Assembly: GCF_009497775.1 (NCBI RefSeq)
Contig: NZ_CP031012.1
Span: forward strand, 248,001-312,000
Direction of reading: 5' to 3'
Source: Alcaligenes faecalis
GTDB lineage: Bacteria; Pseudomonadota; Gammaproteobacteria; Burkholderiales; Burkholderiaceae_B
Length of the DNA stretch: 64,000 nt
The notes under the pieces are model-generated. The model saw nothing but the letters and a program-made list of their open reading frames with translations. It was not told where the DNA came from and made no database searches. Positions 9,418-18,471 of the stretch are shown one piece after another. Within the stretch, counting starts at the first letter, position 1, and each line of letters starts with the position of its first letter. The position numbers and the translations under genes were made by a program.

Positions 9418-10482
9418 ATGATTTACCGCGAAAATGGTCAGTTCAAAAGCAGCTATCGGGCTGACCAGCAGATTTTTCCCATCCGCCAGGATCGCTATGT
9501 GGTGTTGGGCTTGTTGCTGGTGGCATTCCTGCTGGTGCCAGCCATGGCATCCAACTACTTCCTGCAAGCCATTCTGATCCCCTTTCTGATCCTGTCCCTG
9601 GCAGCGATTGGCCTGAACATTCTGGTGGGCTATTGCGGCCAGATTTCCATCGGTTCGGGTGCCTTCATGGCTGTGGGCGCCTACGCCGCCTGGAACTTTG
9701 GTGTTCGTATTCCGGAGCTGCCACTGGTCTTGCAGATCCTGCTGGGCGGTGTGTTCGCCACCTTGGTGGGTGTGGCTTTCGGTATCCCCAGCTTGCGTAT
9801 CCGGGGCTTGTACCTGGCCGTCACGACCCTGGCCGCACAGTTTTTTGTGGATTGGGCTTTCCTGCGTATCGCCTTCTTCACGAACTACTCGCCCTCGGGC
9901 AACGTGTCGGTGCCAGCCTTGAGCGCCTTTGGTTTGCCAGTTCAAACCCCCATGCAGAAGTACTTGTTCGTGCTGATCTTTGTGGTGGTGTTTGCCTTGC
10001 TGGCCAAGAACCTGGTGCGTGGCGCGATTGGTCGCCAATGGATGGCGATTCGTGACATGGACGTGGCCGCTGAGGTGATTGGTATCCGCCCGGTTTACGC
10101 CAAGCTCACGGCCTTTGCCGTCAGCTCCTTCATCATCGGTGTGGCCGGTGCCTTGTGGGCCTTTGTGCACCTGGGTTCCTGGGAGCCGCTCGCCTTTGAC
10201 CTGAACCGTTCCTTGCAGTTGCTGTTCATTGTGATCATCGGTGGTCTGGGCTCGATTGTGGGCAGTTTCTTTGGTGCCGCTTTCATGGTTCTGCTGCCCG
10301 TGTTCCTGACCAACGTACCGCACTGGTTCGGTGTGTCCATTGGCGTGGATACCGCCTCGCACATTGAGCACATGGTGTTCGGTGCCCTGATCGTATTTTT
10401 CTTGATTGTGGAGCCGCACGGTTTGGCTCGACTCTGGAGTATTGGTAAGGAAAAGCTGCGTTTGTGGCCCTTCCCCCATTAA
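9418..10482 (+). CDS. Branched-chain amino acid-type ABC permease (LivM-like)
   Basis: Second inner-membrane permease of the Liv-type importer, 354 residues. A hydrophilic N-terminus of about 30 residues precedes the membrane region. Conserved segments include LNILVGYCGQISIGSGAFMA, PSLRIRGLYLAVTTLAAQ, the cytoplasmic loop GRQWMAIRDMDVAAEVIGI, and IGGLGSIVGSFFGAAF. GGTGGAG precedes ATG 9418, 12 bp after the LivH-like stop. It should pair with the LivH-like subunit to form the channel. Confidence 0.93.
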   Translation: MIYRENGQFKSSYRADQQIFPIRQDRYVVLGLLLVAFLLVPAMASNYFLQAILIPFLILSLAAIGLNILVGYCGQISIGSGAFMAVGAYAAWNFGVRIPELPLVLQILLGGVFATLVGVAFGIPSLRIRGLYLAVTTLAAQFFVDWAFLRIAFFTNYSPSGNVSVPALSAFGLPVQTPMQKYLFVLIFVVVFALLAKNLVRGAIGRQWMAIRDMDVAAEVIGIRPVYAKLTAFAVSSFIIGVAGALWAFVHLGSWEPLAFDLNRSLQLLFIVIIGGLGSIVGSFFGAAFMVLLPVFLTNVPHWFGVSIGVDTASHIEHMVFGALIVFFLIVEPHGLARLWSIGKEKLRLWPFPH

Positions 10483-10568
10483 TAGCAGGTAGGCAGTTCA
10501 TTACAACAACAGCCCCGCCAATCGGGACGGGGTACTTAGACAAATGGTACTTATCGGAGGACCAGGAG

Positions 10569-11888
10569 ATGACAACACGACTGAAACGCGCTGTGCTCGG
10601 TTTGAGTGCTTGCGCTGCAATGTTGACCATGAGTACAGCCGCTGTGGCAGCCGAGGAACAGTACATTCCCCTGCTGACCTACCGCACCGGCTCGTTTGCC
10701 CCACTGGGTATCCCATGGGCGGACGGCAAGCTGGACTATCTGGCTTTGGTCAATGAACGTGATGGCGGTGTGAATGGCGTCAAGCTGGCATACGAAGAGT
10801 GTGAAACGGCGTATGCCACGGACCGCGGCGTAGAGTGCTACGAGCGCATGAAAGGCAAGAACGGCGGCGCTTCGGGTTTTGATACCCAGTCCACGGGCAT
10901 TACCTTCGCGCTGACCGACAAGGCCTTTGTCGATGGCGTCACCATTGAAACCATGGGCTACGGTCTGTCGCACTCGGCTAACGGTGCGGTGTTCGAGTGG
11001 AACTTTCCGCTGCTGGGCACCTACTGGACGGCGGCTGACGTCATGATCCAGGACATCGCCAAGCAAGTGGGCGAGGACAAGCTGAAAGATCAGCGCATTG
11101 CTCTGGTCTACCACGACTCGCCTTACGGTAAAGAGCCTATCGCCCTGTTGCAGGCACGTGCCAAAGAGCAAGGCTTCAAGCTGGATCTGTACCCTGTGAC
11201 CGCTCCTGGCGTGGAACAAAAATCCACCTGGCTGCAAGTGCGTAAAAACCGTCCTGACTTCGTCCTGCTGTGGAGCGCCGGGATCATGACGCCCACTGCC
11301 ATTCGTGAGGCGCAGGCCGTGGGTTACCCACGTGACAAGATCTACGGTATCTGGTGGGCAGCGTCCGAGAGTGATGTGGTCGATCTGGGCCAGACCGCCA
11401 AGGGCTACAAGGGCATCACCATTCACAACAGTGCCGAGGACGGTCCAGTGCATGACGCTGTGCGCGAGATGCACGCCAAAGGCAAAGGCGCGGAAAACGG
11501 TGACAAGTACGTCGGCACTCTGGCTCACACCCGCGGCATGATGATTTCCATGATGCAGGTTGAAGCGATCCGCACCGCACAAGAGAAGTTCGGTAAAGGT
11601 CAGCACATGACTCCCGAGCAAGTGCGCTGGGGCTTCGAGAACCTGAATCTGGACGAAGCTCGTCTGAAAGAGCTGGGCTTTGAAGGCATCATGCGTCCCG
11701 TCAAAACCTCGTGCAACAACCACATGGGTGATGACTGGGCCCGTATTGTGCAGTGGGACGGCAGCAAGTTTGAAGTCGTGTCCGACTGGTATCAGTCCGA
11801 CAAGAAATATGTCGATCCTTTAGTCAAGGAAATGTCGGCTAAATACGCCGCCGAGAAGAAAATTACGCCTCGCACCTGCGAAGGCTAA
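10569..11888 (+). CDS. Liv-type ABC transporter substrate-binding protein
   Basis: Periplasmic receptor of the importer, a type I binding protein of 439 residues. A signal peptide of about 27 residues ends STAAVA before AEEQYIPLLTYRTG. The family fold shows in GIPWADGKLDYLALVNERDGGVNG and IALVYHDSPYGKEPI. It belongs to the longer subgroup found beside CoA ligases rather than the classical leucine-binding group. Two cysteine pairs are possible (CETAY/VECYERM early, SCNNH/RTCEG late). ATG 10569 follows CAGGAG. Its ligand would identify the pathway's substrate but cannot be deduced by reading. Confidence 0.9.
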   Translation: MTTRLKRAVLGLSACAAMLTMSTAAVAAEEQYIPLLTYRTGSFAPLGIPWADGKLDYLALVNERDGGVNGVKLAYEECETAYATDRGVECYERMKGKNGGASGFDTQSTGITFALTDKAFVDGVTIETMGYGLSHSANGAVFEWNFPLLGTYWTAADVMIQDIAKQVGEDKLKDQRIALVYHDSPYGKEPIALLQARAKEQGFKLDLYPVTAPGVEQKSTWLQVRKNRPDFVLLWSAGIMTPTAIREAQAVGYPRDKIYGIWWAASESDVVDLGQTAKGYKGITIHNSAEDGPVHDAVREMHAKGKGAENGDKYVGTLAHTRGMMISMMQVEAIRTAQEKFGKGQHMTPEQVRWGFENLNLDEARLKELGFEGIMRPVKTSCNNHMGDDWARIVQWDGSKFEVVSDWYQSDKKYVDPLVKEMSAKYAAEKKITPRTCEG

Positions 11889-11938
11889 ACCCAGGCGCCC
11901 AGGGTTCGCCCTGGGCACTGCATTGCGTGGGGAAGATT

Positions 11939-12772
11939 ATGAGTGAGACCGTAGGCCAAGTGGATGAGACGCCCGCTCTGTTGGACGTCAATGGCATCGA
12001 AGTGATTTACAACCACGTCATTCTGGTGCTCAAGGGCGTGTCCTTGCGTGTGCCGGAAGGGCGGATTGTTGCCTTGCTGGGCGCCAACGGTGCCGGTAAA
12101 ACCACGACCTTGCGGGCCGTATCGAACTTGCTGCGCGCCGAGCGCGGCGATGTGACCAAAGGCCAGATCCATCTGCGTGGCGAACGTATTGATCAACTGA
12201 CTCCGGCTGATCTGGTCAAGCGCGGCGTAGTGCAGGTGATGGAAGGGCGCCACTGTTTTGCGCACCTGAGCATTGAAGAAAACTTGCTGACCGGGGCTTA
12301 TACCCGCTCCCTGTCACGCGGCGATTTAAGCGCCGAGCTGGACAAGGTGTACCAGTATTTTCCACGTCTGAAGCAGCGCCGTACCAGTCAGGCCGGCTAT
12401 ACCTCGGGCGGGGAGCAGCAAATGTGTGCCATTGGCCGTGCCTTGATGGCCGATCCGGGCATGATTTTGCTGGACGAGCCTTCCATGGGGCTGGCACCGC
12501 AGGTGGTGGAAGAGATTTTCGAAATCGTGCGTGACCTGAATCAGCGCGAGCGCGTCAGCTTCTTGCTGGCCGAGCAAAACACCAACGTGGCCCTGAAGTA
12601 TGCCGACTACGGCTACATCCTGGAAAACGGCCGAGTGATGATGGATGGACCCTCCCAGGCCTTGGCCGAGAACGAAGACGTCAAGGAGTTCTATCTGGGT
12701 GTGTCCGGGGGCGAGCGCAAGAGCTTTCGCGACAATAAATTTTATCGACGGCGCAAGCGCTGGTTGGCGTAA
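11939..12772 (+). CDS. Branched-chain amino acid-type ABC transporter ATP-binding protein (LivF-like)
   Basis: Second ATPase of the Liv-type importer. It has Walker A GANGAGKTT, signature TSGGEQQM, Walker B MILLDEPSMGLAP, and Q-loop region VMEGRHCFAHLSIEEN. The 277 residues include a longer C-terminal tail than standard LivF (ending SFRDNKFYRRRKRW), which is usual in ligase-linked systems. Start ATG 11939 follows GGGGAAGA; an upstream in-frame GTG is less likely. The gene stands between the binding protein and the PaaK-like ligase. Confidence 0.92.
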   Translation: MSETVGQVDETPALLDVNGIEVIYNHVILVLKGVSLRVPEGRIVALLGANGAGKTTTLRAVSNLLRAERGDVTKGQIHLRGERIDQLTPADLVKRGVVQVMEGRHCFAHLSIEENLLTGAYTRSLSRGDLSAELDKVYQYFPRLKQRRTSQAGYTSGGEQQMCAIGRALMADPGMILLDEPSMGLAPQVVEEIFEIVRDLNQRERVSFLLAEQNTNVALKYADYGYILENGRVMMDGPSQALAENEDVKEFYLGVSGGERKSFRDNKFYRRRKRWLA

Positions 12773-12933
12773 CTCCGCCACCCCTGACCCCCTTTGACAC
12801 TTTTAGTTTTGGGCAGCTTCTGGCTACACGGGGTGTGGTAGCAGAGCTTGGTATCGACACCTGTCTGTGTGCGGACAGAACGTCGGCTGGGCGCGGGAGT
12901 GTTTGAATGCCAATTCATCCCACTGGAGGAGAG

Positions 12934-14214
12934 ATGAGCGAATATTACGACGAGCGCGAAACCCTGGAGCCGGAGGAGCGCGAAGCCGATTTGATGTCCC
13001 GTTTGCCGCAGGTCTTGCAAGCGGCCGCGAAAGGGGCCCCCGCGATTGCCAAGCAGCTGGATTCGGTGGATCTGGCTGCTGTGCGCAGCCGCGAGGACCT
13101 GCTGGCCATTCCGGTGTTTCGTAAAAGCGAGCTGCTGAAAGCTCAGTTGCAAGCGCGCGAACAGGCTCGCTCGGGCGGGCCATCGGCTGATTACGCGCAG
13201 TCCGTATTCGGGGGCTTTTCCTCCATTGCCTGGGGTGCGGCGCGCAAAGTGTTTGCCTCGCCCGGCCCTATGTACGAGCCAGAAAGCCGTCGCCCGGATT
13301 ATTGGGGCTTTGCGCGTGCGCTGTACGCCGCCGGTTTCCGCCGCGAAGAACTGATTTTCAACTGCTTCTCCTACCATTTCACCCCGGCTGGCTCCATGAT
13401 GGAAACCGCCGCACATGCCCTGGATTGCACGGTATTTCCAGGTGGCGTGGGACAAACCGAACAGCAAGTGCAGGCCATGGCTGATTTGCGCCCGCATGGC
13501 TACACCGGCACCCCCAGTTTCCTGAAGATCATCATGGAAAAAGCCCAGTCCATGCAGATTGCTCTGCCAGGGCTGAGCAAGGCCTTGTTCTCCGGCGAAG
13601 CCTATCCGCCTTCATTGCAAAAGTGGTTCAGCGAGCACGGCGTGGCAGGCTACCAGGCCTATGGCAGCGCTGATCTGGGCATGATTGCCTATGAAACCCA
13701 GGCCCGCGAAGGCTTGGTGCTCAATGAAAACCTGATTCTGGAGATTGTGCGTCCCGGCACAGGCCAGCCGGTTGCGCCGGGCGAAGTGGGTGAGGTGGTC
13801 GTGACCTCCTTTAATCCCGACTATCCGCTAGTGCGTTTTGGCACGGGCGATTTGTCCGCCATCATGCCCGGTCAGTCTCCTTGCGGTCGTACCAACCAGC
13901 GCATTCGCGGCTGGATGGGGCGTGCTGACCAGACGACCAAGGTGCGCGGCATGTTTGTGCATCCGGGGCAGGTGGAGCAGATTCGTCTGCGTCACAAGGA
14001 ACTGGGTCAGGCTCGTCTGGTGGTGCGTGGTGCCAGTGGGCAGGACCAGATGGTGTTTCAGGTGGAAGTCACCTCCAAGCCCGAAGGTCTGGAAAGTGCC
14101 TTGGCCGACTCGATCCGTGAAATCACCAAACTGCGTGCACAGGTGGAATTTGTAGAGCCAGGTGCCTTGCCTCGGGATGGTAAAGTCATCGAGGACCAAC
14201 GCAGCTACGATTAA
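12934..14214 (+). CDS. Phenylacetate-CoA ligase family protein (PaaK-like)
   Basis: Adenylate-forming enzyme of the PaaK family, 426 residues, predicted to make a CoA thioester from an aromatic or related acid. The N-terminus has the family pattern (YYDERETLEPEEREADLMSR), followed by LFSGEAYPPSLQKWF, YGSADLGMIAYE and RFGTGDLSAI. The glycine/serine-rich P-loop usual in PaaK (SSGTTGKP) is not conserved: the corresponding region reads AQSVFGGFSSIAWG. It may therefore have altered chemistry or a different partner. ATG 12934 follows GGAGGAGAG. It is the last gene of the operon, about 160 bp after the LivF-like gene. Confidence 0.85.
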   Translation: MSEYYDERETLEPEEREADLMSRLPQVLQAAAKGAPAIAKQLDSVDLAAVRSREDLLAIPVFRKSELLKAQLQAREQARSGGPSADYAQSVFGGFSSIAWGAARKVFASPGPMYEPESRRPDYWGFARALYAAGFRREELIFNCFSYHFTPAGSMMETAAHALDCTVFPGGVGQTEQQVQAMADLRPHGYTGTPSFLKIIMEKAQSMQIALPGLSKALFSGEAYPPSLQKWFSEHGVAGYQAYGSADLGMIAYETQAREGLVLNENLILEIVRPGTGQPVAPGEVGEVVVTSFNPDYPLVRFGTGDLSAIMPGQSPCGRTNQRIRGWMGRADQTTKVRGMFVHPGQVEQIRLRHKELGQARLVVRGASGQDQMVFQVEVTSKPEGLESALADSIREITKLRAQVEFVEPGALPRDGKVIEDQRSYD

Positions 14215-14304
14215 TTAGCCATGTAGATATGCACACAAGTAGCAGTCGGGCTGCGGTACTATGCTGGAAAATAGTCAATACCTATACCTTCTGAGGAGAG
14301 CCCG

Positions 14305-15321
14305 ATGCGCTTTGTGCCCGTTTCTGCCGTAGTTTTGGCCTTGATGGCCAGCCTGCCTGCTGCCCAGGCCGCCACCCTGGACAATGTCAAACAGCGCGGT
14401 CACGTGCTGTGTGGTGTGACCACCGGCTTTGCCGGTTTTTCTGCCCCTGATGACAAGGGCACGTGGACGGGGCTGGATATCGACGTGTGTCGCTCGGTAG
14501 CCGCCGCCACCCTGGGCGACGCCAGCAAATTCAAGGCGGTGCCCTTGAACTCGCAGCAGCGCTTTACGGCTCTGCAGTCCGGTGAGATTGATCTGTTGGC
14601 TCGTAACACCACCGTGACTCAGCAGCGTGACACCGCTGTCGGTGCGATCCACGCCGGTATCAACTTCTACGACGGTCAGGGCTTTTTGGTGTCCAAGAAA
14701 CTGGGCGTATCCAGCGCCAAGGAATTGAACGGTGCGACGGTTTGTATGCAGACTGGCACGTCTAACGAAAACACCATGGCTGACTGGGCGCGTGCTAACA
14801 AGGTTGAATACAAGCCTGTAGTGATCGAGCAGTTCAACGAAGTGGTTAACGCTTTCGTGGCTGGCCGCTGTGATGTGTTCTCTACCGACGCTTCCGGTCT
14901 GGCGTCGATCCGTATCTCCAAAATGGAGAACCCGGACGACTACCTGGTGCTGCCTGAAATCATTTCCAAAGAGCCGCTGGGCCCATTCGTCCGTCAGGGT
15001 GATGATGCCTGGCTGAACATTGTGAAATGGTCCATTCAGGCCAGCTTCAACGCCGAAGAGCTGGGTGTGACCGCTGCCAACGTGGACGAGAAGCTCAAGA
15101 GCAACAACCCCAATATCCAGCGTTTGCTGGGCGTGACTCCCGGTGCCGGTAAAAACCTGGGCCTGGACGAAAAATGGGCTTACAACATCATCAAGCAAGT
15201 TGGTAACTACGGTGAGTCCTTCGAGCGCAACGTGGGTAAAGGTAGCCCGTTGCAAATCGAACGTGGCCTGAACGCCTTGTGGATCGACGGTGGCCTGATC
15301 TACGGTCTGCCTATTCGTTAA
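14305..15321 (+). CDS. General L-amino acid ABC transporter substrate-binding protein (AapJ/BztA-like)
   Basis: Periplasmic receptor of the family-3 type used by Aap/Bzt amino acid importers. The signal peptide (residues 1-22, ending PAAQA) precedes ATLDNVKQRGHVLCGV. The family signature FSAPDDKGTWTGLDIDVCR, LARNTTVTQQRDTA and the long C-terminal region IKQVGNYGESFERNVG are present over 338 residues. ATG 14305 follows GAGGAG. No aapQMP permease or ATPase genes follow; a strong terminator comes directly after. It is therefore an orphan receptor that must use a transporter encoded elsewhere (inference). Confidence 0.93.
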   Translation: MRFVPVSAVVLALMASLPAAQAATLDNVKQRGHVLCGVTTGFAGFSAPDDKGTWTGLDIDVCRSVAAATLGDASKFKAVPLNSQQRFTALQSGEIDLLARNTTVTQQRDTAVGAIHAGINFYDGQGFLVSKKLGVSSAKELNGATVCMQTGTSNENTMADWARANKVEYKPVVIEQFNEVVNAFVAGRCDVFSTDASGLASIRISKMENPDDYLVLPEIISKEPLGPFVRQGDDAWLNIVKWSIQASFNAEELGVTAANVDEKLKSNNPNIQRLLGVTPGAGKNLGLDEKWAYNIIKQVGNYGESFERNVGKGSPLQIERGLNALWIDGGLIYGLPIR

Positions 15322-15344
15322 TTCTTTCGGGATTTGCGATATGC

Positions 15345-15376
15345 AAAAAGCAGCTCTCTTTGAGAGCTGCTTTTTT
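15345..15376 (+). terminator. Rho-independent terminator after the AapJ-like gene
   Basis: The stem GCAGCTCTC / GAGAGCTGC has a TTT loop and is flanked by an A-run on the left and T6 on the right. The symmetric A/T flanks let it work on both strands, but it ends the AapJ-like transcript 24 bp past the stop. The 206 bp after it hold no recognisable feature. Confidence 0.9.
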
Positions 15377-15582
15377 ATTGACTGCTAGGTCTGGGGGTGA
15401 TGACCTTGATGTGCTTTTTGTCCTTCGCGATGTGGGCTGCCCTGAGCCGTTGGTGTATGTATCGCTGTGTGTTGGAGCACGGCGATACATGGTCTGCCTA
15501 ACTGCAGCACACGGTTTTCGGATGGGAGAGGCTCAGGATTGCTTGCCCCAATACGCAAATGGTACGGGACAAGCTTGGAGAC

Positions 15583-16050
15583 TTAGCTCTTGCGCCGCAA
15601 CACCAGGGAAATCTTGGCAAAGGCCACTTGCAGGTCTTGCGTGGCACCTTGAAAAATTACAGGGCGGCCACGCCGGGTAAAGCAGATCAGGCGCTTGGAG
15701 TTGAACAGCGGCACAAATTTGGCAAAGTGGATGTCTTGCCACTCTACCTGCCGCTTCATGACCCAGCTTTGGCGTATACCGTTCTGGTCAATGGTGGTGA
15801 CGCCATGCCACATATGCCAGGCAATCAGAATCAGGCCGGTAAACAGCAGGACCAGACAGCCCGCCAGTACGGGGCTGATGGCGGCGCCTTGTGGGGAGCT
15901 GGCCACCAGCGCGAAACGCACGCCGATCAGGGCCAGCACAATCCAGGCGCTGGCCGCCACCCATTTGGGCCAGGAACGGCCTTGAATGGGAAGCGAACCC
16001 AGATCCTTCAACAGGTCGTCAATTTCCTCTTTCGAGGGGGCCTGGCTCAT
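15583..16050 (-). CDS. Membrane protein with two transmembrane segments and a PH-like tail (unknown function)
   Basis: A 155-residue protein of unknown function. A short acidic N-terminus (SKEEIDDLLKDLGSLP) is followed by two hydrophobic segments at about residues 32-50 and 58-78. A soluble beta-rich C-terminal region (TTIDQNGIRQSWVMKRQVEWQDIHFAKFVPL) resembles bacterial PH-like domains of the YdbS/DUF304 kind; this resemblance is tentative. Its ATG shares one base with the stop of the upstream HMG-CoA lyase gene (TGATG), so translation is probably coupled. No catalytic motif is visible. Confidence 0.7.
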   Translation of the reverse strand: MSQAPSKEEIDDLLKDLGSLPIQGRSWPKWVAASAWIVLALIGVRFALVASSPQGAAISPVLAGCLVLLFTGLILIAWHMWHGVTTIDQNGIRQSWVMKRQVEWQDIHFAKFVPLFNSKRLICFTRRGRPVIFQGATQDLQVAFAKISLVLRRKS

Positions 16051-16970
16051 CAGCACGCGGCGGCCCCTTGCTTGCGGGCTGCCAGGGCGTTACCGGCATT
16101 GCTGGCCGATTTGCGCTTCAGATGAGCCGAAATCCACTGGCCCGTGTCCACCACGGCGTTCAGATCAATGCCGGTTTCAATATCCAGGCCTTGCATCAGG
16201 AACAGCACGTCTTCGGTGGCGACGTTGCCGGTAGCGCCCTTGGCGTAGGGGCAGCCGCCTAGACCGGCCACAGAACTGTGGAAAATATGAATGCCAGCCT
16301 GCATGGAGGCCACGATATTGGCGATGGCTTGGCCGTAGGTGTCGTGGAAGTGGCCGGACACATGAATGGGGTCAATGTGCTCGGTGACCATGCGCATGAC
16401 CTCGTAGACCTGACGGGCCGTGCCTACGCCGATGGTGTCGGCTACGTCGATCTCGTCACAGCCCAGATCGATCAGGCGCTTGCCTACTTTCAGTACATTG
16501 GACGGAGCCACCGCGCCCTCATAGGGACAACCGAAAGAACAGCTGATGGAACCGCGCAGACGCAAACCGGCTTCTTTGGCGGCCTGGGCAACGGGGGCAA
16601 AGCGCTCCAGTGACTCTTCGATGCTGCAATTGATATTGCGCTGGGAAAACGCTTCGCTGGCGGCGGCGAAGATCACTACTTCGTCAGCCTTGGCGGCTAA
16701 GGCACCTTCAAAACCACGCATATTGGGCGTCAGGGCAGAATAAATCGTGCCGGGGCGGCGCTCGATGGCGGCCATCAACTCGGCACCGTCCGCCATTTGT
16801 GGCACCCATTTGGGCGAGACAAAGGAAGCGGCTTCCACGTTCACAAAACCGGCGTTGGACAGGCGATTGACCAGTTCGACTTTGATATCGGTGGGGATGA
16901 ATTCTTTTTCGTTCTGCAAGCCGTCCCGAGGGCCGACCTCCACAATCTTGACGCGCGATGGGTATGACAT
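16050..16970 (-). CDS. Hydroxymethylglutaryl-CoA lyase
   Basis: Cleaves 3-hydroxy-3-methylglutaryl-CoA to acetyl-CoA and acetoacetate, the last step of leucine breakdown. The 306-residue TIM barrel begins with VKIVEVGPRDGLQNE (metal and substrate site). It contains the HxH metal motif in HVSGHFHDTYG and the family signature SVAGLGGCPYAKGATGN with the loop cysteine. No other leucine-degradation (liu) genes are adjacent, so it is not in the usual catabolic operon here. The gene runs directly into a small membrane protein gene. Confidence 0.94.
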   Translation of the reverse strand: MSYPSRVKIVEVGPRDGLQNEKEFIPTDIKVELVNRLSNAGFVNVEAASFVSPKWVPQMADGAELMAAIERRPGTIYSALTPNMRGFEGALAAKADEVVIFAAASEAFSQRNINCSIEESLERFAPVAQAAKEAGLRLRGSISCSFGCPYEGAVAPSNVLKVGKRLIDLGCDEIDVADTIGVGTARQVYEVMRMVTEHIDPIHVSGHFHDTYGQAIANIVASMQAGIHIFHSSVAGLGGCPYAKGATGNVATEDVLFLMQGLDIETGIDLNAVVDTGQWISAHLKRKSASNAGNALAARKQGAAAC

Positions 16971-17137
16971 GAAGTTTCCTGAAGGTAAGGGGCTGGGCCT
17001 GGAGGCCTTTACGTATTCGTCATGATACCTCTTGAAGGCCAGGGCTGGCCCCCTAGGAACAGCCCTATAAGCAGGCGGCGTGGCCGGGGTTTCGATGCAA
17101 ATGAGTAGACCATGCTGCAGTGTGGTCCTGTCGGGTC

Positions 17138-18304
17138 CTAGGGCTTGATGCGTTGGAATCGCCCATCTGCCAGAGGCTCTATGCAGCCTGCCAGCTCCAG
17201 TTCAGCCAGGACAGCAGGCAACTCGGTTGCGAGCAGCCCTGTACGCCGCATCAGCTGTTCGGGGCTGAGCGGCGCAAAGTCGATACGCTCCAGAATAGGG
17301 CGCAACTCCTCGGGCAAGGCCTCATAGGGGTTGGGTTTTGCCCCAGTCTGGGGAGTGGCATCCAGATTGAAGTCGCTTTGCACATTGCCCAGCTCATCCA
17401 GAATGTCCTGGGCGCTTTCCACCAGCTTGGCACCCTGGCGTATCAAGGCATGGCAGCCGCGAGCCAGGGGGGAGTGAATGGAGCCGGGAATGGCAAAAAC
17501 TTCTCGGCCTAGCTCTCCGGCCAGCCGGGCCGTGATCAGGGACCCGCTTTGTTTTGCGGCTTCTACCACCAATACGCCTTTAGCCAGAGCCGCCACAATG
17601 CGGTTACGGCGTGGAAAGTGGTGGGGCATGGCGCGGGTGCCCAAAGGAAACTCGCTAAGCAAGAGACCGTGAGCGCTGATTTGATGAGCCAGATCGCGGT
17701 GTGCCGCCGGGTAGACCAGGTCCAGCCCCGTTCCCATCACGGCAATTGTGCCTGAGGATTGTGGACCAGCTTTCAAGGCCCCTTTGTGCGCGGCCTGGTC
17801 GATGCCGCTGGCCAGACCGCTGATGATGCACCATCCTCTGGATGCCAGGGTAGCGGCAAAATCCGTTGCGGTTTCCTGGCCGGATTGGGTGGCATTGCGT
17901 GCCCCCACGATAGCCAGCCCTTTGCGCTGCAAGACACCCAGATCGCCATTGGCATAGAGCAGCAGAGGTGCATCGTGCAGGTCCAGCAAGGAGGCGGGAT
18001 AGGTGGGGTCGGCCAGCGTCACGACATGGTGATTGGGCTGCTTGAGCCATTCCACCGCTTGTTCAATCTGTGCTTGCAACTCGTCCAGCGGTTCCTGGCT
18101 TAGCTGCACAGCCAGTTCGCTTGGAATATGGCGTGACAGGGTTTGAACTGAGCTTTGATAGATTTGCGGCGGCAGCCCGCAGGCAGCCAGCAATTGCCGG
18201 GCCTGGGCGGGCGCAAGTTCTGGCTCTAGCGACAGGCGCAACCAGGCACGCAATTCTTCCGAGATTTCATCCGAGGTTTCACCCGAGCTAAAATAATGAG
18301 ACAT
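17138..18304 (-). CDS. dprA: DNA-processing protein DprA (Smf)
   Basis: Loads RecA onto incoming single-stranded DNA during natural transformation. The Rossmann-like core is clear: LAIVGARNATQSGQETA, CIISGLASGIDQAAHKGAL, VMGTGLDLVYPAAHRDLA, EFPLGTRAMPHHFPRRNRIVA. A helical N-terminal domain (residues 1-110) and a C-terminal winged-helix DprA/Smf domain (PEQLMRRTGLLATELPAVLAELELAG) complete the 388 residues. The start at ATG 18304 is preferred; a GTG at 18319 is also possible, and neither has a clear ribosome site. It is divergent from def-fmt, a common betaproteobacterial arrangement. Confidence 0.94.
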   Translation of the reverse strand: MSHYFSSGETSDEISEELRAWLRLSLEPELAPAQARQLLAACGLPPQIYQSSVQTLSRHIPSELAVQLSQEPLDELQAQIEQAVEWLKQPNHHVVTLADPTYPASLLDLHDAPLLLYANGDLGVLQRKGLAIVGARNATQSGQETATDFAATLASRGWCIISGLASGIDQAAHKGALKAGPQSSGTIAVMGTGLDLVYPAAHRDLAHQISAHGLLLSEFPLGTRAMPHHFPRRNRIVAALAKGVLVVEAAKQSGSLITARLAGELGREVFAIPGSIHSPLARGCHALIRQGAKLVESAQDILDELGNVQSDFNLDATPQTGAKPNPYEALPEELRPILERIDFAPLSPEQLMRRTGLLATELPAVLAELELAGCIEPLADGRFQRIKP

Positions 18305-18471
18305 AAGGTAGTGTGGCACGAAACCGATAATTGTTCTGTTTGGCCTGGACTGTTTTATCCAGGGTGAAGACCGTTTTTTTGCTAGGGCTTCGTGTGGTGC
18401 CGGGGCAATCGGGTGCCGCCCTGAAACTTGTTTTATTATATCGACTTATCGCTTTTTCTTCGGACATGACA

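Noticed and set aside
8950..10479. A 509-codon minus-strand frame opposite the Liv permease genes
   Set aside because: Antisense shadow of two clear membrane proteins, with low-complexity His/Gln/Gly composition and no motif.
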